Source: an uncultured Verrucomicrobiota bacterium | Lineage (GTDB): Bacteria > Verrucomicrobiota > Verrucomicrobiia > Limisphaerales > UBA9464 | Length of the DNA stretch: 36,818 bases | NCBI GenBank assembly: GCA_903916195.1 | Contig: CAIWVP010000183.1 | Location: 1 to 36,818, forward strand | Direction of reading: 5' to 3' | Shown: piece after piece, positions 1-7,850 of the stretch | Numbering within the stretch: position 1 is the first letter of the stretch | Layout: every line of letters begins with the position of its first letter | Translations under genes and position numbers: made by a program | The notes under the pieces: model-generated | Database searches by the model: none | Told to the model about the DNA's origin: nothing | What the model saw: the letters and a program-made list of their open reading frames with translations, nothing else

Positions 1-39
1 GAAGCTCGGGAAGCTCGGGAAGCTCGGGAAGCTCGGGAA
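1..39 (+). repeat. 9-bp tandem repeat GAAGCTCGG, four copies
   Basis: Four exact copies of GAAGCTCGG start at base 1, followed by a partial fifth (GAA). The period is a multiple of three, so in the open frame it encodes Glu-Ala-Arg repeated. It may extend further left of the window. Confidence 0.9.
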
Positions 40-183
40 TCCGGGGACGCGGTGAAGATGGCGGTGAGCCGGCCACGGCAGGAATCCGGCAAGACCCTTC
101 GGGCGCGGATCGCCCGGACCGTCGATGGCGACGCCGAGGCCGACGAGGAGCTGCGACATCTGATGGCGGTGTTCGCGGGGTGA
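1..183 (+). pseudogene. C-terminal remnant resembling an ECF sigma factor
   Basis: An open frame runs in from the left edge to a TGA at 181-183. The last part (ARIARTV, then DEELRHLMAVF) and the preceding VKMAV resemble the end of planctomycete/verrucomicrobial ECF sigma factors, where region 4.2 (LKVAVHRLRQRY...LLRAEIARTV) is followed by a DELRHLFAVL tail. Here the basic stretch after VKMAV is degraded (SRPRQESGKT) and the sequence before it is four copies of Glu-Ala-Arg, so the helix-turn-helix is not recognisable. It could be a decayed gene or the odd C-terminus of a gene continuing off the window. The family call is from memory of the motif and is moderate at best. Confidence 0.4.
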
Positions 184-292
184 TCTTGCGGATCACGGAC
201 CCTCTTCTCGGACACCGGTGCGGCGAAGCGAAGGTCCGGGACGTTTGCGCTCACGGGAGGACCCGCTTCGCCATCCGCCCGGACGCAACCCC

Positions 293-1075
293 TCACCACG
301 CGTGCTGGCTCGTCGCGGCACGGTCCAGATGCGTGTAGCCGCCGTCGACGAAGAGGAACTGCCCCGTCATGTGGCTCGCGCGGGCGGAGGCGAGCCAGAC
401 GATGGCGTCGGCCATCTCGTCCGCGCGGGTGAGACGGCGGCCGAGCGGCACCAGGTCCTCCACGCGCCGCCGCGCCGCCACCGGATCAAGCTGTGTGCCG
501 AACCACCGGTCGTACTGGTCGGATTCGCATTCGGCCGGCACCACGCAGTTCACGCGCACGCCGTCCTTCGCCAACGCGACCGCCCACTCGCGGGTCAGCG
601 CGTTGATCGCGCCCTTCGACGCGGCGTAGCCCGAGGTGCCGCCTTGGCCCGTCCACGCGACCTTCGACGTCACGTTCACCATCGCGCCGCGGGCCGCGAC
701 GAGATGCGGAAGGGCGTGGTGGGCGAGCGAGAAGACATGCAGCAGGTTCCGTTGGAGCGAGCCGAGGAAATCCGCGGGCGCGCCGGACAACGGCACGCTG
801 TCGTTCACGCCGGCGTTGTTGACCAGCACGTCGAGCCGGCCGTGCGCGGCGACCGTCTCCGCCACGGCCCGCGCGCAATCGGCCTCGACCGTGAGGTCCG
901 CGGCGACGAAACGGCTGCCGGGCAGCTCGGCCACGAGCCGCGTGCCGGCGACCGCGTCACGTCCGATGACGACGACGTGCGCGCCCTCGGCGGCGAACCC
1001 GCGAGCTGCCGCGGCCCCGATGCCTTTGGTGCCGCCGGAGACGAGCACGACGCGGCCGGAGAGCTGGAGATCCAT
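293..1075 (-). CDS. SDR-family oxidoreductase (L-fucose dehydrogenase-like)
   Basis: A 260-residue classical short-chain dehydrogenase/reductase. The Rossmann glycine motif GGTKGIG is at residues 14-20, NNAG at 86-89, and the catalytic Ser137, Tyr150 and Lys154 lie in YAASK. The typical C-terminal GQFLFVDGGYTHLD is present. It should oxidise or reduce an alcohol/ketone with NAD(P)H in the cytosol. The loop after the active site (VVPAECESDQYDRWF) resembles L-fucose dehydrogenase-type SDRs, but the substrate is inferred only. The ATG at 1075 is chosen because the frame upstream runs into an inverted-repeat element (1126-1316) and codes nothing conserved; no clear Shine-Dalgarno is seen. It stands alone, with no operon partner visible. 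Confidence 0.88.
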   Translation of the reverse strand: MDLQLSGRVVLVSGGTKGIGAAAARGFAAEGAHVVVIGRDAVAGTRLVAELPGSRFVAADLTVEADCARAVAETVAAHGRLDVLVNNAGVNDSVPLSGAPADFLGSLQRNLLHVFSLAHHALPHLVAARGAMVNVTSKVAWTGQGGTSGYAASKGAINALTREWAVALAKDGVRVNCVVPAECESDQYDRWFGTQLDPVAARRRVEDLVPLGRRLTRADEMADAIVWLASARASHMTGQFLFVDGGYTHLDRAATSQHAW

Positions 1076-1125
1076 TCGCGAGAGGGGACGCCGTGCGCCA
1101 CGAGCCGTCAATGCTGCGGCGCAAC

Positions 1126-1316
1126 GGGGCCGATCCGAAGTGGCGGGCATCCGTGGCGCAGACTGGCTGTCTGTATCGCCGAGTTGCACTCGGCAGGGCG
1201 TCGGCAAGTCCTACCTGTTCACCTGCCACAGCGCCTGCGGATTCCAAATCCGCGGTACAGCAGAGTGCAACTCTGCGCCACCTCACCCGCCGTGCCCGCC
1301 ATTTCCGATCGCACCC
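1126..1316. repeat. Inverted-end repeat element, family A (copy 1)
   Basis: The left end reads GATCCGAAGTGGCGGGCA (1132-1149). The right end (1293-1310) is its near-perfect inverse, followed by GCACCC. The same end sequence occurs at 7266 and 7797 and at 16365 and 16630. The interior of this copy holds two further palindromes, GCCGAGTTGCACTCGGC (about 1182-1198) and GCAGAGTGCAACTCTGC (about 1260-1276), so it could fold into nested hairpins. No transposase is present. The element lies just upstream of the SDR gene. Confidence 0.75.
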
Positions 1317-1360
1317 GGCGCAGCGCAGGCACCTGACAGCATGCAGCATGGAGCGGACTC

Positions 1361-1403
1361 AAGAAAACCGCCCTCCCGGCGGCCGCCTTCCGGAAGGCGG
1401 CCG
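1361..1403 (-). terminator. Probable intrinsic terminator of serA
   Basis: On the minus strand, about 50 bases after the serA stop, there is a perfect 24-bp palindrome (1380-1403, centred on CTTCCGGAAG). It is followed by a second stem, CCGCC-GGGAG-GGCGG, directly adjoining TTTTCTT. This fits a rho-independent terminator for leftward transcription. Confidence 0.6.
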
Positions 1404-1450
1404 TCAGGCTGCTCGTCGGCTTCTGTCCGATCCGAGGACGTCGAGCCCCC

Positions 1451-3058
1451 TCAGAGCGTGACGACCTTGGCGCTGGTGATGGCGGCGTCCTTGGTCAGCT
1501 CATCGAGCGCCGCTTGCGGCGGGATGCTGTCGAGGTGCAGGACGGTGAGCGCCTGGCCGCCGGCGGCGTCCCGGTTGAGGCTCATGTTGGCGATGTTCAC
1601 GCCGTGCTTGCCGAGGACGGACCCGAGGAAGCCCACGATGCCGGGACGATCGTGGTTGGCCACGAGCAGCAGGGTGCCGCTGATGGGGATCTCGACCGGT
1701 TGGCTGAACAGGCGCACGATGCGCGGGTTGTTCGGCGAACCGAAGAAGGTGCCGCCCGCCGAGACGACCTTGTCCGCGCCGTGGAACGCCTGGACGTGCA
1801 GCCACTCGTTGAAGGTCACGTGCTCATCGGACCGCTTCTCCTCGATGCTGATGCCGAGCGAGGCCGCCGCGCTGCGGACGTTGATGTTGTTGACGTCCTT
1901 GAGCCCGCTCCCGGCGCCGGTGCTCAGGAATCCGCGCAGGATGGCGCGGGTGACGGGATCGGTCTGGGGAAGCTCCTGCGCCTTGCCGCCGTAGGTGACG
2001 TGCAGGCGATCGACCGGACCGGGCGCGAGCTGGCCGAGCAAGCGGCCGAGCTTCTCGCCGAGCAGCATGTAGGGCTTCACCAACTCGTAGGTCTTGGCGT
2101 CCACGCCGGGCAGGTTCACCGCGTTGCGCACCTCGCCGGTGAGCAGGAAACCGGTGATGACCTCGGCGACCTCGAGGCCGCACTTCTCCTGGGCCTCCTC
2201 GGTGCTCGCGCCGAGATGCGGCGTGAGCACGACGTTGGGCAGGGTGCGGAACTTGTGGTCGGCCGGCAGCGGTTCGACGTGGAAGACATCCAGCGCGGCG
2301 CCGGCGACCTTGCCGGATTCGAGGGCGGCGACGAGGTCGGCCTCGTGGATGATCTCGCCCCGGGCGCAGTTCACGATTCGCACGCCGGGCTTCATCTTGG
2401 CGAAGGCGGCGGCGTCCAGCATCTCGCGCGTCTCCTTGGTCACCGGCATGTGGACGGTGATGAAATCGGCCTGCTGATAGATCTTGTCGGGGTCGCTCGC
2501 AGCCTCGAAGCCCAGCGCCTTGGCCCGGGCCTCGGTGAGGAACGGATCATAGGCCAGGACGCGCATGCCGAACGCCAGCGCGCGCTTGCCGACCTCGGTG
2601 CCGATGCGGCCGGCGCCGAGGATGCCGAGCGTCTTGCCGAAGACCTCGGTGCCCTGGAAGGCCTTCCGGTCCCATTTTCCCGCGGCCATCGTGGCGTGCG
2701 CGGCGGGGATCTTGCGGGCGAGCGCGCCCAGCATGAAGAAGGTGAGCTCGGCAGTGGTGATGGTGTTGCCCGCGGGCGTGTTCATCACGACGACGCCGCG
2801 CTGGGTGGCGGCCTCGACATCCACGTTGTCCACGCCCACGCCGGCGCGGCCGACGACCTTCAGGCGGGTCGCGGCCTCGAGGACCTTCTGGGTCACCTTG
2901 GTCTCGGAGCGGACCACCATGGCGTCGACATCGGCGACAAGCGGCAAGAGCTCCGCTTCGGACAGCCGCTTGGAGAGAACGGTGACTTTGAACTCCGGAC
3001 GTGCCTGGAAATAGGCGATGCCGCGGGGTGAGATCGGGTCGCAGACGAGTACGTGCAT
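1451..3058 (-). CDS. serA: D-3-phosphoglycerate dehydrogenase
   Basis: A 535-residue SerA of the long type, oxidising 3-phosphoglycerate to 3-phosphohydroxypyruvate with NAD+, the first step of serine synthesis. The N-terminal half has the D-2-hydroxyacid dehydrogenase signatures: VGRAGVGVDNVD, nucleotide-binding GILGAGRIG, NCARGEIIHEADL, and PHLGASTEEAQEK with the catalytic His. The middle holds the extra ASB-like domain (about residues 320-450). The C-terminus is an ACT domain (LLLVANHDRPGIVGFLGSVL onward) that in relatives binds serine for feedback inhibition. A TTG at 3100 extends the frame by 14 residues, but the ATG at 3058 begins right at the conserved MHVLVCDPIS and is preferred. It appears monocistronic, with a terminator just downstream. 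Confidence 0.96.
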   Translation of the reverse strand: MHVLVCDPISPRGIAYFQARPEFKVTVLSKRLSEAELLPLVADVDAMVVRSETKVTQKVLEAATRLKVVGRAGVGVDNVDVEAATQRGVVVMNTPAGNTITTAELTFFMLGALARKIPAAHATMAAGKWDRKAFQGTEVFGKTLGILGAGRIGTEVGKRALAFGMRVLAYDPFLTEARAKALGFEAASDPDKIYQQADFITVHMPVTKETREMLDAAAFAKMKPGVRIVNCARGEIIHEADLVAALESGKVAGAALDVFHVEPLPADHKFRTLPNVVLTPHLGASTEEAQEKCGLEVAEVITGFLLTGEVRNAVNLPGVDAKTYELVKPYMLLGEKLGRLLGQLAPGPVDRLHVTYGGKAQELPQTDPVTRAILRGFLSTGAGSGLKDVNNINVRSAAASLGISIEEKRSDEHVTFNEWLHVQAFHGADKVVSAGGTFFGSPNNPRIVRLFSQPVEIPISGTLLLVANHDRPGIVGFLGSVLGKHGVNIANMSLNRDAAGGQALTVLHLDSIPPQAALDELTKDAAITSAKVVTL

Positions 3059-3197
3059 ACGCAGGGCGCGGACGCTAGGCGCGCCGGGAGAACGGGTCAA
3101 CGGCGGGAAATCCCTCAGGAACGGACGCCGATGGCGGAAACTTCGAGAGCAAGGAGGGAACGGGGCGCTCCGATCCGGCCTTCCGGTCCGACCTCCG

Positions 3198-3785
3198 TCA
3201 TCTCCCGGCCGGCAGGTGGGTCACGGCGTCGTACCGGACGGGCCAAGCCGACCAAGGCCGTTCGTAGACGGGCGTCAGGCCGAACGGCACGCTGGAGGGC
3301 AGGTTGGCGGCCGAGAAGCCTCCGAGCTCCAAGAGACGGAACGGGTAAGAACTGATGAACTCCGCGCTGTTACTCGTGCCGGCAACGATCCGCACATGGG
3401 CAGAATGAAGGTTCGTGCTCGTGACATCCATGGCCAACGCCAAGTTACCCTCGCTCCGGACCTGGACCAGCAGGGTCTTCTGGTCGGACCGCAGCTCAGC
3501 CGGCACCCGGAGGTTCGTGCGCAAGGTGGCGTTCCTAGTCCAGATCCACACCGCCGCGATGTCGCCGGTCGTCCCGGTCAGCGTCGCGGTCCATACCGGC
3601 CGCGCCGCGGCGATCTCCACCCTGCCCTGCCCTTTGTCCCGCGTCGCCAGACCGAGCAAAACCATCAGCACGACGAGGAAGACGGCGACCGCGGACACCC
3701 GGACGATCAGGCTTGTCCGGCGGGAACCTTGCGGGGAAGACACGGCGACGAGCCTCGGCCGATGCAGGGTCCGGTCAAGGCGCAT
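3198..3785 (-). CDS. Hypothetical single-pass membrane protein
   Basis: A 195-residue protein of unrecognised family. It has a basic N-terminus (about residues 1-24), one hydrophobic segment (VSAVAVFLVVLMVLLGLA, about 29-47), and a soluble C-terminal region predicted outside the cytoplasm, rich in beta-type alternation (PVWTATLTGTTGDIAAVWIW, LLVQVRSEGNLALAMDVTST). Reading-frame composition is plausible and differs from the arginine-rich shadow frames around it, so it is probably real. It lies upstream of serA on the same strand with about 140 bases between, so cotranscription is possible but not shown. Function unknown. Confidence 0.6.
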   Translation of the reverse strand: MRLDRTLHRPRLVAVSSPQGSRRTSLIVRVSAVAVFLVVLMVLLGLATRDKGQGRVEIAAARPVWTATLTGTTGDIAAVWIWTRNATLRTNLRVPAELRSDQKTLLVQVRSEGNLALAMDVTSTNLHSAHVRIVAGTSNSAEFISSYPFRLLELGGFSAANLPSSVPFGLTPVYERPWSAWPVRYDAVTHLPAGR

Positions 3786-4521
3786 ATCGGATCCGCGGTA
3801 AGGATAAAGACGTCATCCAGGGCGATCCGCGAAAATCAACGGCGTCCGGATCCTTCTCGCCCTCGGATACGCCACAGCGGACAGCGACTTCGACGTGGAC
3901 CGGTGCCGCTGGACCGGCCGCGCTCCACGCCGCCCTGGTGCCCGTCCTCGACGACCGCCTTCGCTGCGCCCTCCCAGTGATGGCGGCCCGCTCGGCCGGG
4001 GCGCATCTCCGTTCCTTGCAGCCTATCCATCCGCCAAGAACATCGTGGATCGATGTCAGCCATCAGCCGGGGGGGGCGAGGAGCGCAGCGACGACACCCC
4101 GGGATACAACGGGCCTGCGCCACGACCCCGGCAGAGGTCGCAGATCCGTCAACCCGGTCGGGGTCTGGCACCTCTCGCAGGGTGCTCGTCTACTCACCGG
4201 TCACCGGGGTGTCGCTGTCGCTCAACCCCGGCTGATGAGCTGGCAAGCCTCCGGCTTGCAAAGTTGACGCCTCCTTCTTGGAAGAAGCGGAGTTGCAGCC
4301 GCTTGGCCGCTTGGCCGATCCGGCCGAGATATGCCTTGCCAGCGGATTGGAACTCGTCAGTTTCCGCGCTTCCGTCGGGTCTCGGTCTTTGCTGGAGGGG
4401 TCACCTCCGAGCCCGGGTTGCCCGTGCGGGGGACCGGTCTTCCGATCAGGCGGAAAACGATCTCCGGGACGCGTCGTCAGCCGCGCCGCGGTCTGTCGGG
4501 ACGGGCTGGCATAGCAAATCC
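3786..4521. other. Gene-poor gap upstream of infA
   Basis: No convincing gene on either strand; open frames here are arginine/proline-rich shadows. It contains an inverted-repeat element (4061-4237), a small perfect hairpin GCAAGCC-TCC-GGCTTGC (4243-4259) and a second short dyad CTTCTT-GG-AAGAAG just after it. The infA promoter must lie in the right part but no clear -35/-10 pair stands out. Confidence 0.6.
4061..4237. repeat. Inverted-repeat element, family B
   Basis: The left arm (4061-4103) begins CATCAGCCGGGG and ends ACACCCCGGG. The right arm (4204-4237) begins CCGGGGTGTCGCTGTCGCTC and ends CCCCGGCTGATG, which is its imperfect inverse (outer 12 bases identical, inner part shorter by several bases). 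The interior of about 100 bases has no gene. The layout suggests a MITE-like or hairpin-forming intergenic repeat distinct from family A. Confidence 0.6.
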
Positions 4522-4734
4522 ATGGAAGAGCATATCCAACTCGAAGGCCGCATCATCACGGTGCTGGCCGGCACGATGTTCCGCGTCGAACTCGACAACA
4601 AACACATCGTGCTCGCGCACATCTCCGGAAAGATGCGCAAGCGCTTCATCCGCCTCACCCCCGGTGACCGCGTCCGCATCGAGATGTCGCCCTACGACCT
4701 CAACAAGGCGCGCATCACCTACCGCCTCGGCTGA
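4522..4734 (+). CDS. infA: Translation initiation factor IF-1
   Basis: A 70-residue S1/OB-fold protein covering the whole of IF-1 (usual length about 72). The sequence runs [20 protein letters not shown], then the conserved [40 protein letters not shown]. It binds the A site of the 30S subunit and, with IF-2 and IF-3, guides start-codon selection. The ATG at 4522 gives an N-terminus beginning directly at the conserved EEHIQLEG; no Shine-Dalgarno is evident upstream. It stands alone rather than in a ribosomal protein operon. Confidence 0.96.
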   Translation: MEEHIQLEGRIITVLAGTMFRVELDNKHIVLAHISGKMRKRFIRLTPGDRVRIEMSPYDLNKARITYRLG

Positions 4735-4746
4735 TCCGGGCGGTCC

Positions 4747-5862
4747 TCAGAATTCCAGTCGCCGGGCCCGCGCCGTCACCTGCCAACGGCCGGTGATCTT
4801 CCCGCCGTCGGCCACCCAGGCCTCTTGGTGCAGCGCCACGGTCGGGCACACATGCCACGGGATCGCGTGCACGATGTCGCCCACCGATCGTTCCACGGCA
4901 TGCGGGGTCTCGACCACGAGATGTTCCTCGTTGTGCGCCACCGCGACCGCGTCCGGCAGGTCCAAGAACACCACGCGCGGCGCCGGCATCTCCGACGCGA
5001 CGGCCTTGTGCCCGAGATCGAGGCAGAGCCGGTCCGCCGTCGGTTTGCTCACCACGCGGGCCAGCAGCACCGCGGCAGGGAGGAATGCCATGTCGGGGAA
5101 CTTCTTGCCGTAGCCCGCGTCCCAGAACACGCACGTGCCCGGGCTCAGCTCCAACCCGGCACGACCGGCCAGGATCGGGAACGTCGGCGTCCCGCCGGCG
5201 ACGATGCGCGGCACAGCGATGCCGGTCGCCACCAAGGCCCGCTCCAGTTCCCACACCGGCACGAACGCCGCTTCGCAGGCCTGGGTACGCTCCGCGAGAT
5301 CGGTGATCCCCAGATGTCCGTCGTAAGCGTGGAGCCCGCCGAAGCGCAGCCCGGCGGACGCGGCAATGAGCTTCGCCAGATCCACCGCCGCCGCCCCGGG
5401 CGCGATGCCGGAACGTCGTTGTCCGACGTCGAGGTCGATGAGCACGTCGAGCGGGCCCGCCATCGCGGACGCCGCATGGGCCGCCGATAGCACGCGCACC
5501 GCCCCGGCGTCGTCGGCCAGGCAAGAGAACCGGCAACCCGGATAGCGCGCGGCCAGCTCGACGATGCGTCGCGCACCGGGACCGACCGGTTGGTACGCGA
5601 GCAGGACGTCCTCCGCACCGTTCGTCGCCGCCATCTCCGCTTCGGCGATGGTCGCGCATTTGGCCTTCGTGATGCCGAGCTCGGCTTGGCGGCGGACGAT
5701 CTGGGGCAGCTTGTGCGTCTTGACGTGCGGCCGCAGCCGCGCCGGTCCGCCCGCGATGCGCAGCATCTCGCGCAGGTTCGCCTCGACCCGGTCGAGATGG
5801 ACGACGAGGGCCGGCGACGGGATCTCCGCCTCGCCGGCGACCTGGAACCAGGAGGCGTGCAT
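4747..5862 (-). CDS. D-threonine aldolase / D-serine dehydratase-family PLP enzyme
   Basis: A 371-residue fold-type III PLP enzyme with an alanine-racemase-like N-terminal barrel and a D-serine dehydratase-like C-terminal domain. The PLP lysine is Lys48 in RPHVKTHK. Conserved barrel motifs follow: VLIDLDVGQRRSGI, GLHAYDGHLG, and GGTPTFPIL for phosphate binding. His337 and Cys339 in WHVCPT are the metal ligands known in this family. Members either cleave D-threonine/3-hydroxy-D-amino acids or dehydrate D-serine, and sequence reading alone does not settle which. The gene starts 3 bases after a RidA-family stop codon, so the two are cotranscribed. That favours, but does not prove, a dehydratase producing a reactive enamine. 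Confidence 0.88.
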   Translation of the reverse strand: MHASWFQVAGEAEIPSPALVVHLDRVEANLREMLRIAGGPARLRPHVKTHKLPQIVRRQAELGITKAKCATIAEAEMAATNGAEDVLLAYQPVGPGARRIVELAARYPGCRFSCLADDAGAVRVLSAAHAASAMAGPLDVLIDLDVGQRRSGIAPGAAAVDLAKLIAASAGLRFGGLHAYDGHLGITDLAERTQACEAAFVPVWELERALVATGIAVPRIVAGGTPTFPILAGRAGLELSPGTCVFWDAGYGKKFPDMAFLPAAVLLARVVSKPTADRLCLDLGHKAVASEMPAPRVVFLDLPDAVAVAHNEEHLVVETPHAVERSVGDIVHAIPWHVCPTVALHQEAWVADGGKITGRWQVTARARRLEF

Positions 5863-5865
5863 GGC

Positions 5866-6327
5866 TCAGTGCAGCTCGAAGATCGCCTCGACCTCGACGG
5901 CGATGTTGCCGGGCAGCGGCCCCATGCCCACCGCGCTGCGGGCGCCGATGCCGTCATCCGGTCCGAAGACCTCGGCCATCAGCTCGCTGAATCCGTTGAT
6001 CACCTTCGGATGCTCGTAGAAATCCGGCGCGGAGTTGACCATGCCGAGCGTCTTCACGATCCGCTTCACGCGGTCGAGCGAACCGAGCTGCCCGCGGAGG
6101 TTCGCGAGCATCGCGAGGCCGACCTGGCGCGCCGCGGCTTTGCCCGCCGCCAGGTCGAGGTCCTTGCCGACGACGCCGGTGATGAGCGTGCCGTCGAGCC
6201 GCACCGGGCCGTGGCCCGAGACGTACGCGATGTTGCCGACGACGACCAACGGCTTGTAGACCGCGATCGGCTTCGGCGCGATGGGGAGTTCCAGCTTGAG
6301 TTCGAAAAGACGGGATTCAGCGCTCAT
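5866..6327 (-). CDS. RidA (YjgF/UK114) family protein
   Basis: A 153-residue member of the longer RidA subgroup (classical RidA is about 128). Features seen are YVSGHGPVRLDG near residue 35, GKDLDLAAGKAAARQVGLAM, DFYEHPKVINGFSELMAEVF, and ARSAVGMGPLPGN, with the family arginine at Arg130, then the closing EVEAIFEL. RidA proteins deaminate reactive enamine/imine intermediates such as 2-aminoacrylate released by PLP enzymes. The gene precedes the D-threonine aldolase/D-serine dehydratase gene by 3 bases. The start at 6327 is chosen because the frame upstream runs through the antisense of the next gene. The nitrilase gene is divergent, with only 66 bases between the two starts. Confidence 0.92.
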   Translation of the reverse strand: MSAESRLFELKLELPIAPKPIAVYKPLVVVGNIAYVSGHGPVRLDGTLITGVVGKDLDLAAGKAAARQVGLAMLANLRGQLGSLDRVKRIVKTLGMVNSAPDFYEHPKVINGFSELMAEVFGPDDGIGARSAVGMGPLPGNIAVEVEAIFELH

Positions 6328-6393
6328 GGTGTGGCGCGCCGATGAGACACGCCCGGCGGTGGGCCGTCGAGCAGTCGTGTGATAGCCTCGGCC

Positions 6394-7266
6394 ATGCCCT
6401 CCCGGAACCGATCGCGACCGACCGACCGCCTGCGCGTGGCCGCCGTGCAGATGAAGTTCGCCCCGACCCTCGCGGGCAACCTGGCGCACATCGATGCCGC
6501 GATCCGGGCGGCCGCGCGGCGCGGCGCCGACGCGGTGCTGTTCCCCGAATGCGCCACGACCGGCTACGCCTGCGACTTCGGTGCGCTGGACCGGGGCGAG
6601 CTCCGTGCCGCGCTCCAGCACGTCGGCGATTCGGCCGCGCGCCATCGGCTCCATGTGCTCATCGGCTCGCCGGTCTTCCGCGGACGCTCCCTGCTGAACT
6701 GCTTGGTGGTCTTCGACCGCGCCGGTCGCGAGACCTACCGCTACGCGAAGTGCCACCTGACCGCGGCGGACCGGCAGTGGTTCACGCCGGGCGACGCCGT
6801 CGCGCTCTTCGAGGTCGAGGGCATCCCCGCCACGGCCATCCTCTGCCACGAGCGGCGCTATCCGGAGCTGGTCCGGCTCGGCGTGATGGCCGGCGCCCGG
6901 ATCATCTTCCATCCCAACGCGGGCATGGATCCGCTCGCCGTCTCGCGCCGGAAACGGGGTGGCCGCGACGGCATCGCCGTGCGCGCCTTCGAGAACGCGG
7001 TGCCATATGTCTTCGCCAATTCCGTGGGCCCGCAGGGCGGCGGACGCTGGTCCGCGGGCGACTCCAAGATCGTGGCCGCCGACGGCACCGTGCTCCGTCT
7101 CGCGGACAACCAGGAGGCATCGATCATCGTCTCCGATCTCGACCTGGGACAGGCGACGGGCCGATACGCCGTCGAGGCCCTCTCGACGCCGCGCTTCCTC
7201 GCCGCCTCGTGGAAGCGGATGGTCGCGCGGGTGCGCCGTCAGGCGAAACGCGGCGTTCCGGCATAG
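6394..7266 (+). CDS. Carbon-nitrogen hydrolase (nitrilase superfamily)
   Basis: A 290-residue nitrilase-superfamily protein with the full catalytic triad: Glu52 in LFPECATTGY, Lys119 in YAKCHL, Cys151 in ILCHERRYPEL. The cysteine motif is CHERRYPE rather than the commoner CYDxRFPE, so the exact branch (amidase, ureidopropionase-like or other) is not assigned. The N-terminus LRVAAVQM is typical. A GTG 15 bases upstream is an alternative start; the ATG is preferred. It is divergent from the RidA/aldolase pair, which hints at shared amino-acid or amide metabolism, but this is inference. Its TAG stop abuts the first base of a repeat element. Confidence 0.9.
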   Translation: MPSRNRSRPTDRLRVAAVQMKFAPTLAGNLAHIDAAIRAAARRGADAVLFPECATTGYACDFGALDRGELRAALQHVGDSAARHRLHVLIGSPVFRGRSLLNCLVVFDRAGRETYRYAKCHLTAADRQWFTPGDAVALFEVEGIPATAILCHERRYPELVRLGVMAGARIIFHPNAGMDPLAVSRRKRGGRDGIAVRAFENAVPYVFANSVGPQGGGRWSAGDSKIVAADGTVLRLADNQEASIIVSDLDLGQATGRYAVEALSTPRFLAASWKRMVARVRRQAKRGVPA

Positions 7267-7797
7267 GGTGCGATCAGAAGTGGCGGACAGTTGAGGGCGA
7301 GAGAGGGAATATCTAGGTAGGCGTGCCCGAGGAGGTCGGCGCGAACGACGCGGAGGCCGAGCATTGCCGCTGCGTCGGGTCCGGGCTCTACCCCGGGGAG
7401 TCCGTGGTCGCGGAGGTCGGCAGATGCTTCCGACCCGTGGAAGTCGCCTGAGCGGGACCCGCAGGACCGATGGGGCCGCGCGGCAGCGCGGACCCCACCC
7501 ACGAGGGTAGGGACGGGCTGCCGCCCGTCCGTGACTTCTCCCCGCGTCGGCGGCATCGGCAGCACGCCGAAACGAGCCGCGGCCACGGGCGCATCCGGTC
7601 CCCGCCCCGTCGGGAGTTCCGCGTTCAGACGCCTGGACCGCACACCATGCCGGGCCGCTTGGACGCGCGATCCCGGACACGACATGCTCGGACTCCGAGG
7701 GCGGTTTGCGATGCCCTGCACACCGAGGGCAACACGGCCACACGGACCACAACTCCGCGCCACTTCCGCCGTCGTGTCCGCCACTTCCGGTCACACT
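7266..7797. repeat. Inverted-end repeat element, family A (copy 2)
   Basis: This fills the gap between the nitrilase and ubiD genes. The left end GATCAGAAGTGGCGGACA (7272-7289) is preceded by GGGTGC. The right end TGTCCGCCACTTCCGGTCAC (7775-7794) is its inverse, and a partial extra copy (GCCACTTCCGCC) sits just inside it. The interior is about 480 bases, longer than in the other copies, with no convincing gene. It includes a perfect hairpin GGACGGGC-TGCC-GCCCGTCC (7511-7530). Confidence 0.7.
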
Positions 7798-7850
7798 CTC
7801 CGGCATAGCCATCATTGGCCACACCGGGAGCCCGTGGTAGCTTGCTGCCC

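Noticed and set aside
4164-4185. TGGCAC-containing sequence as a sigma-54 promoter
   Set aside because: The GC element at the required distance is missing (no TTGC five bases later), and it lies inside a repeat element with no gene close downstream.
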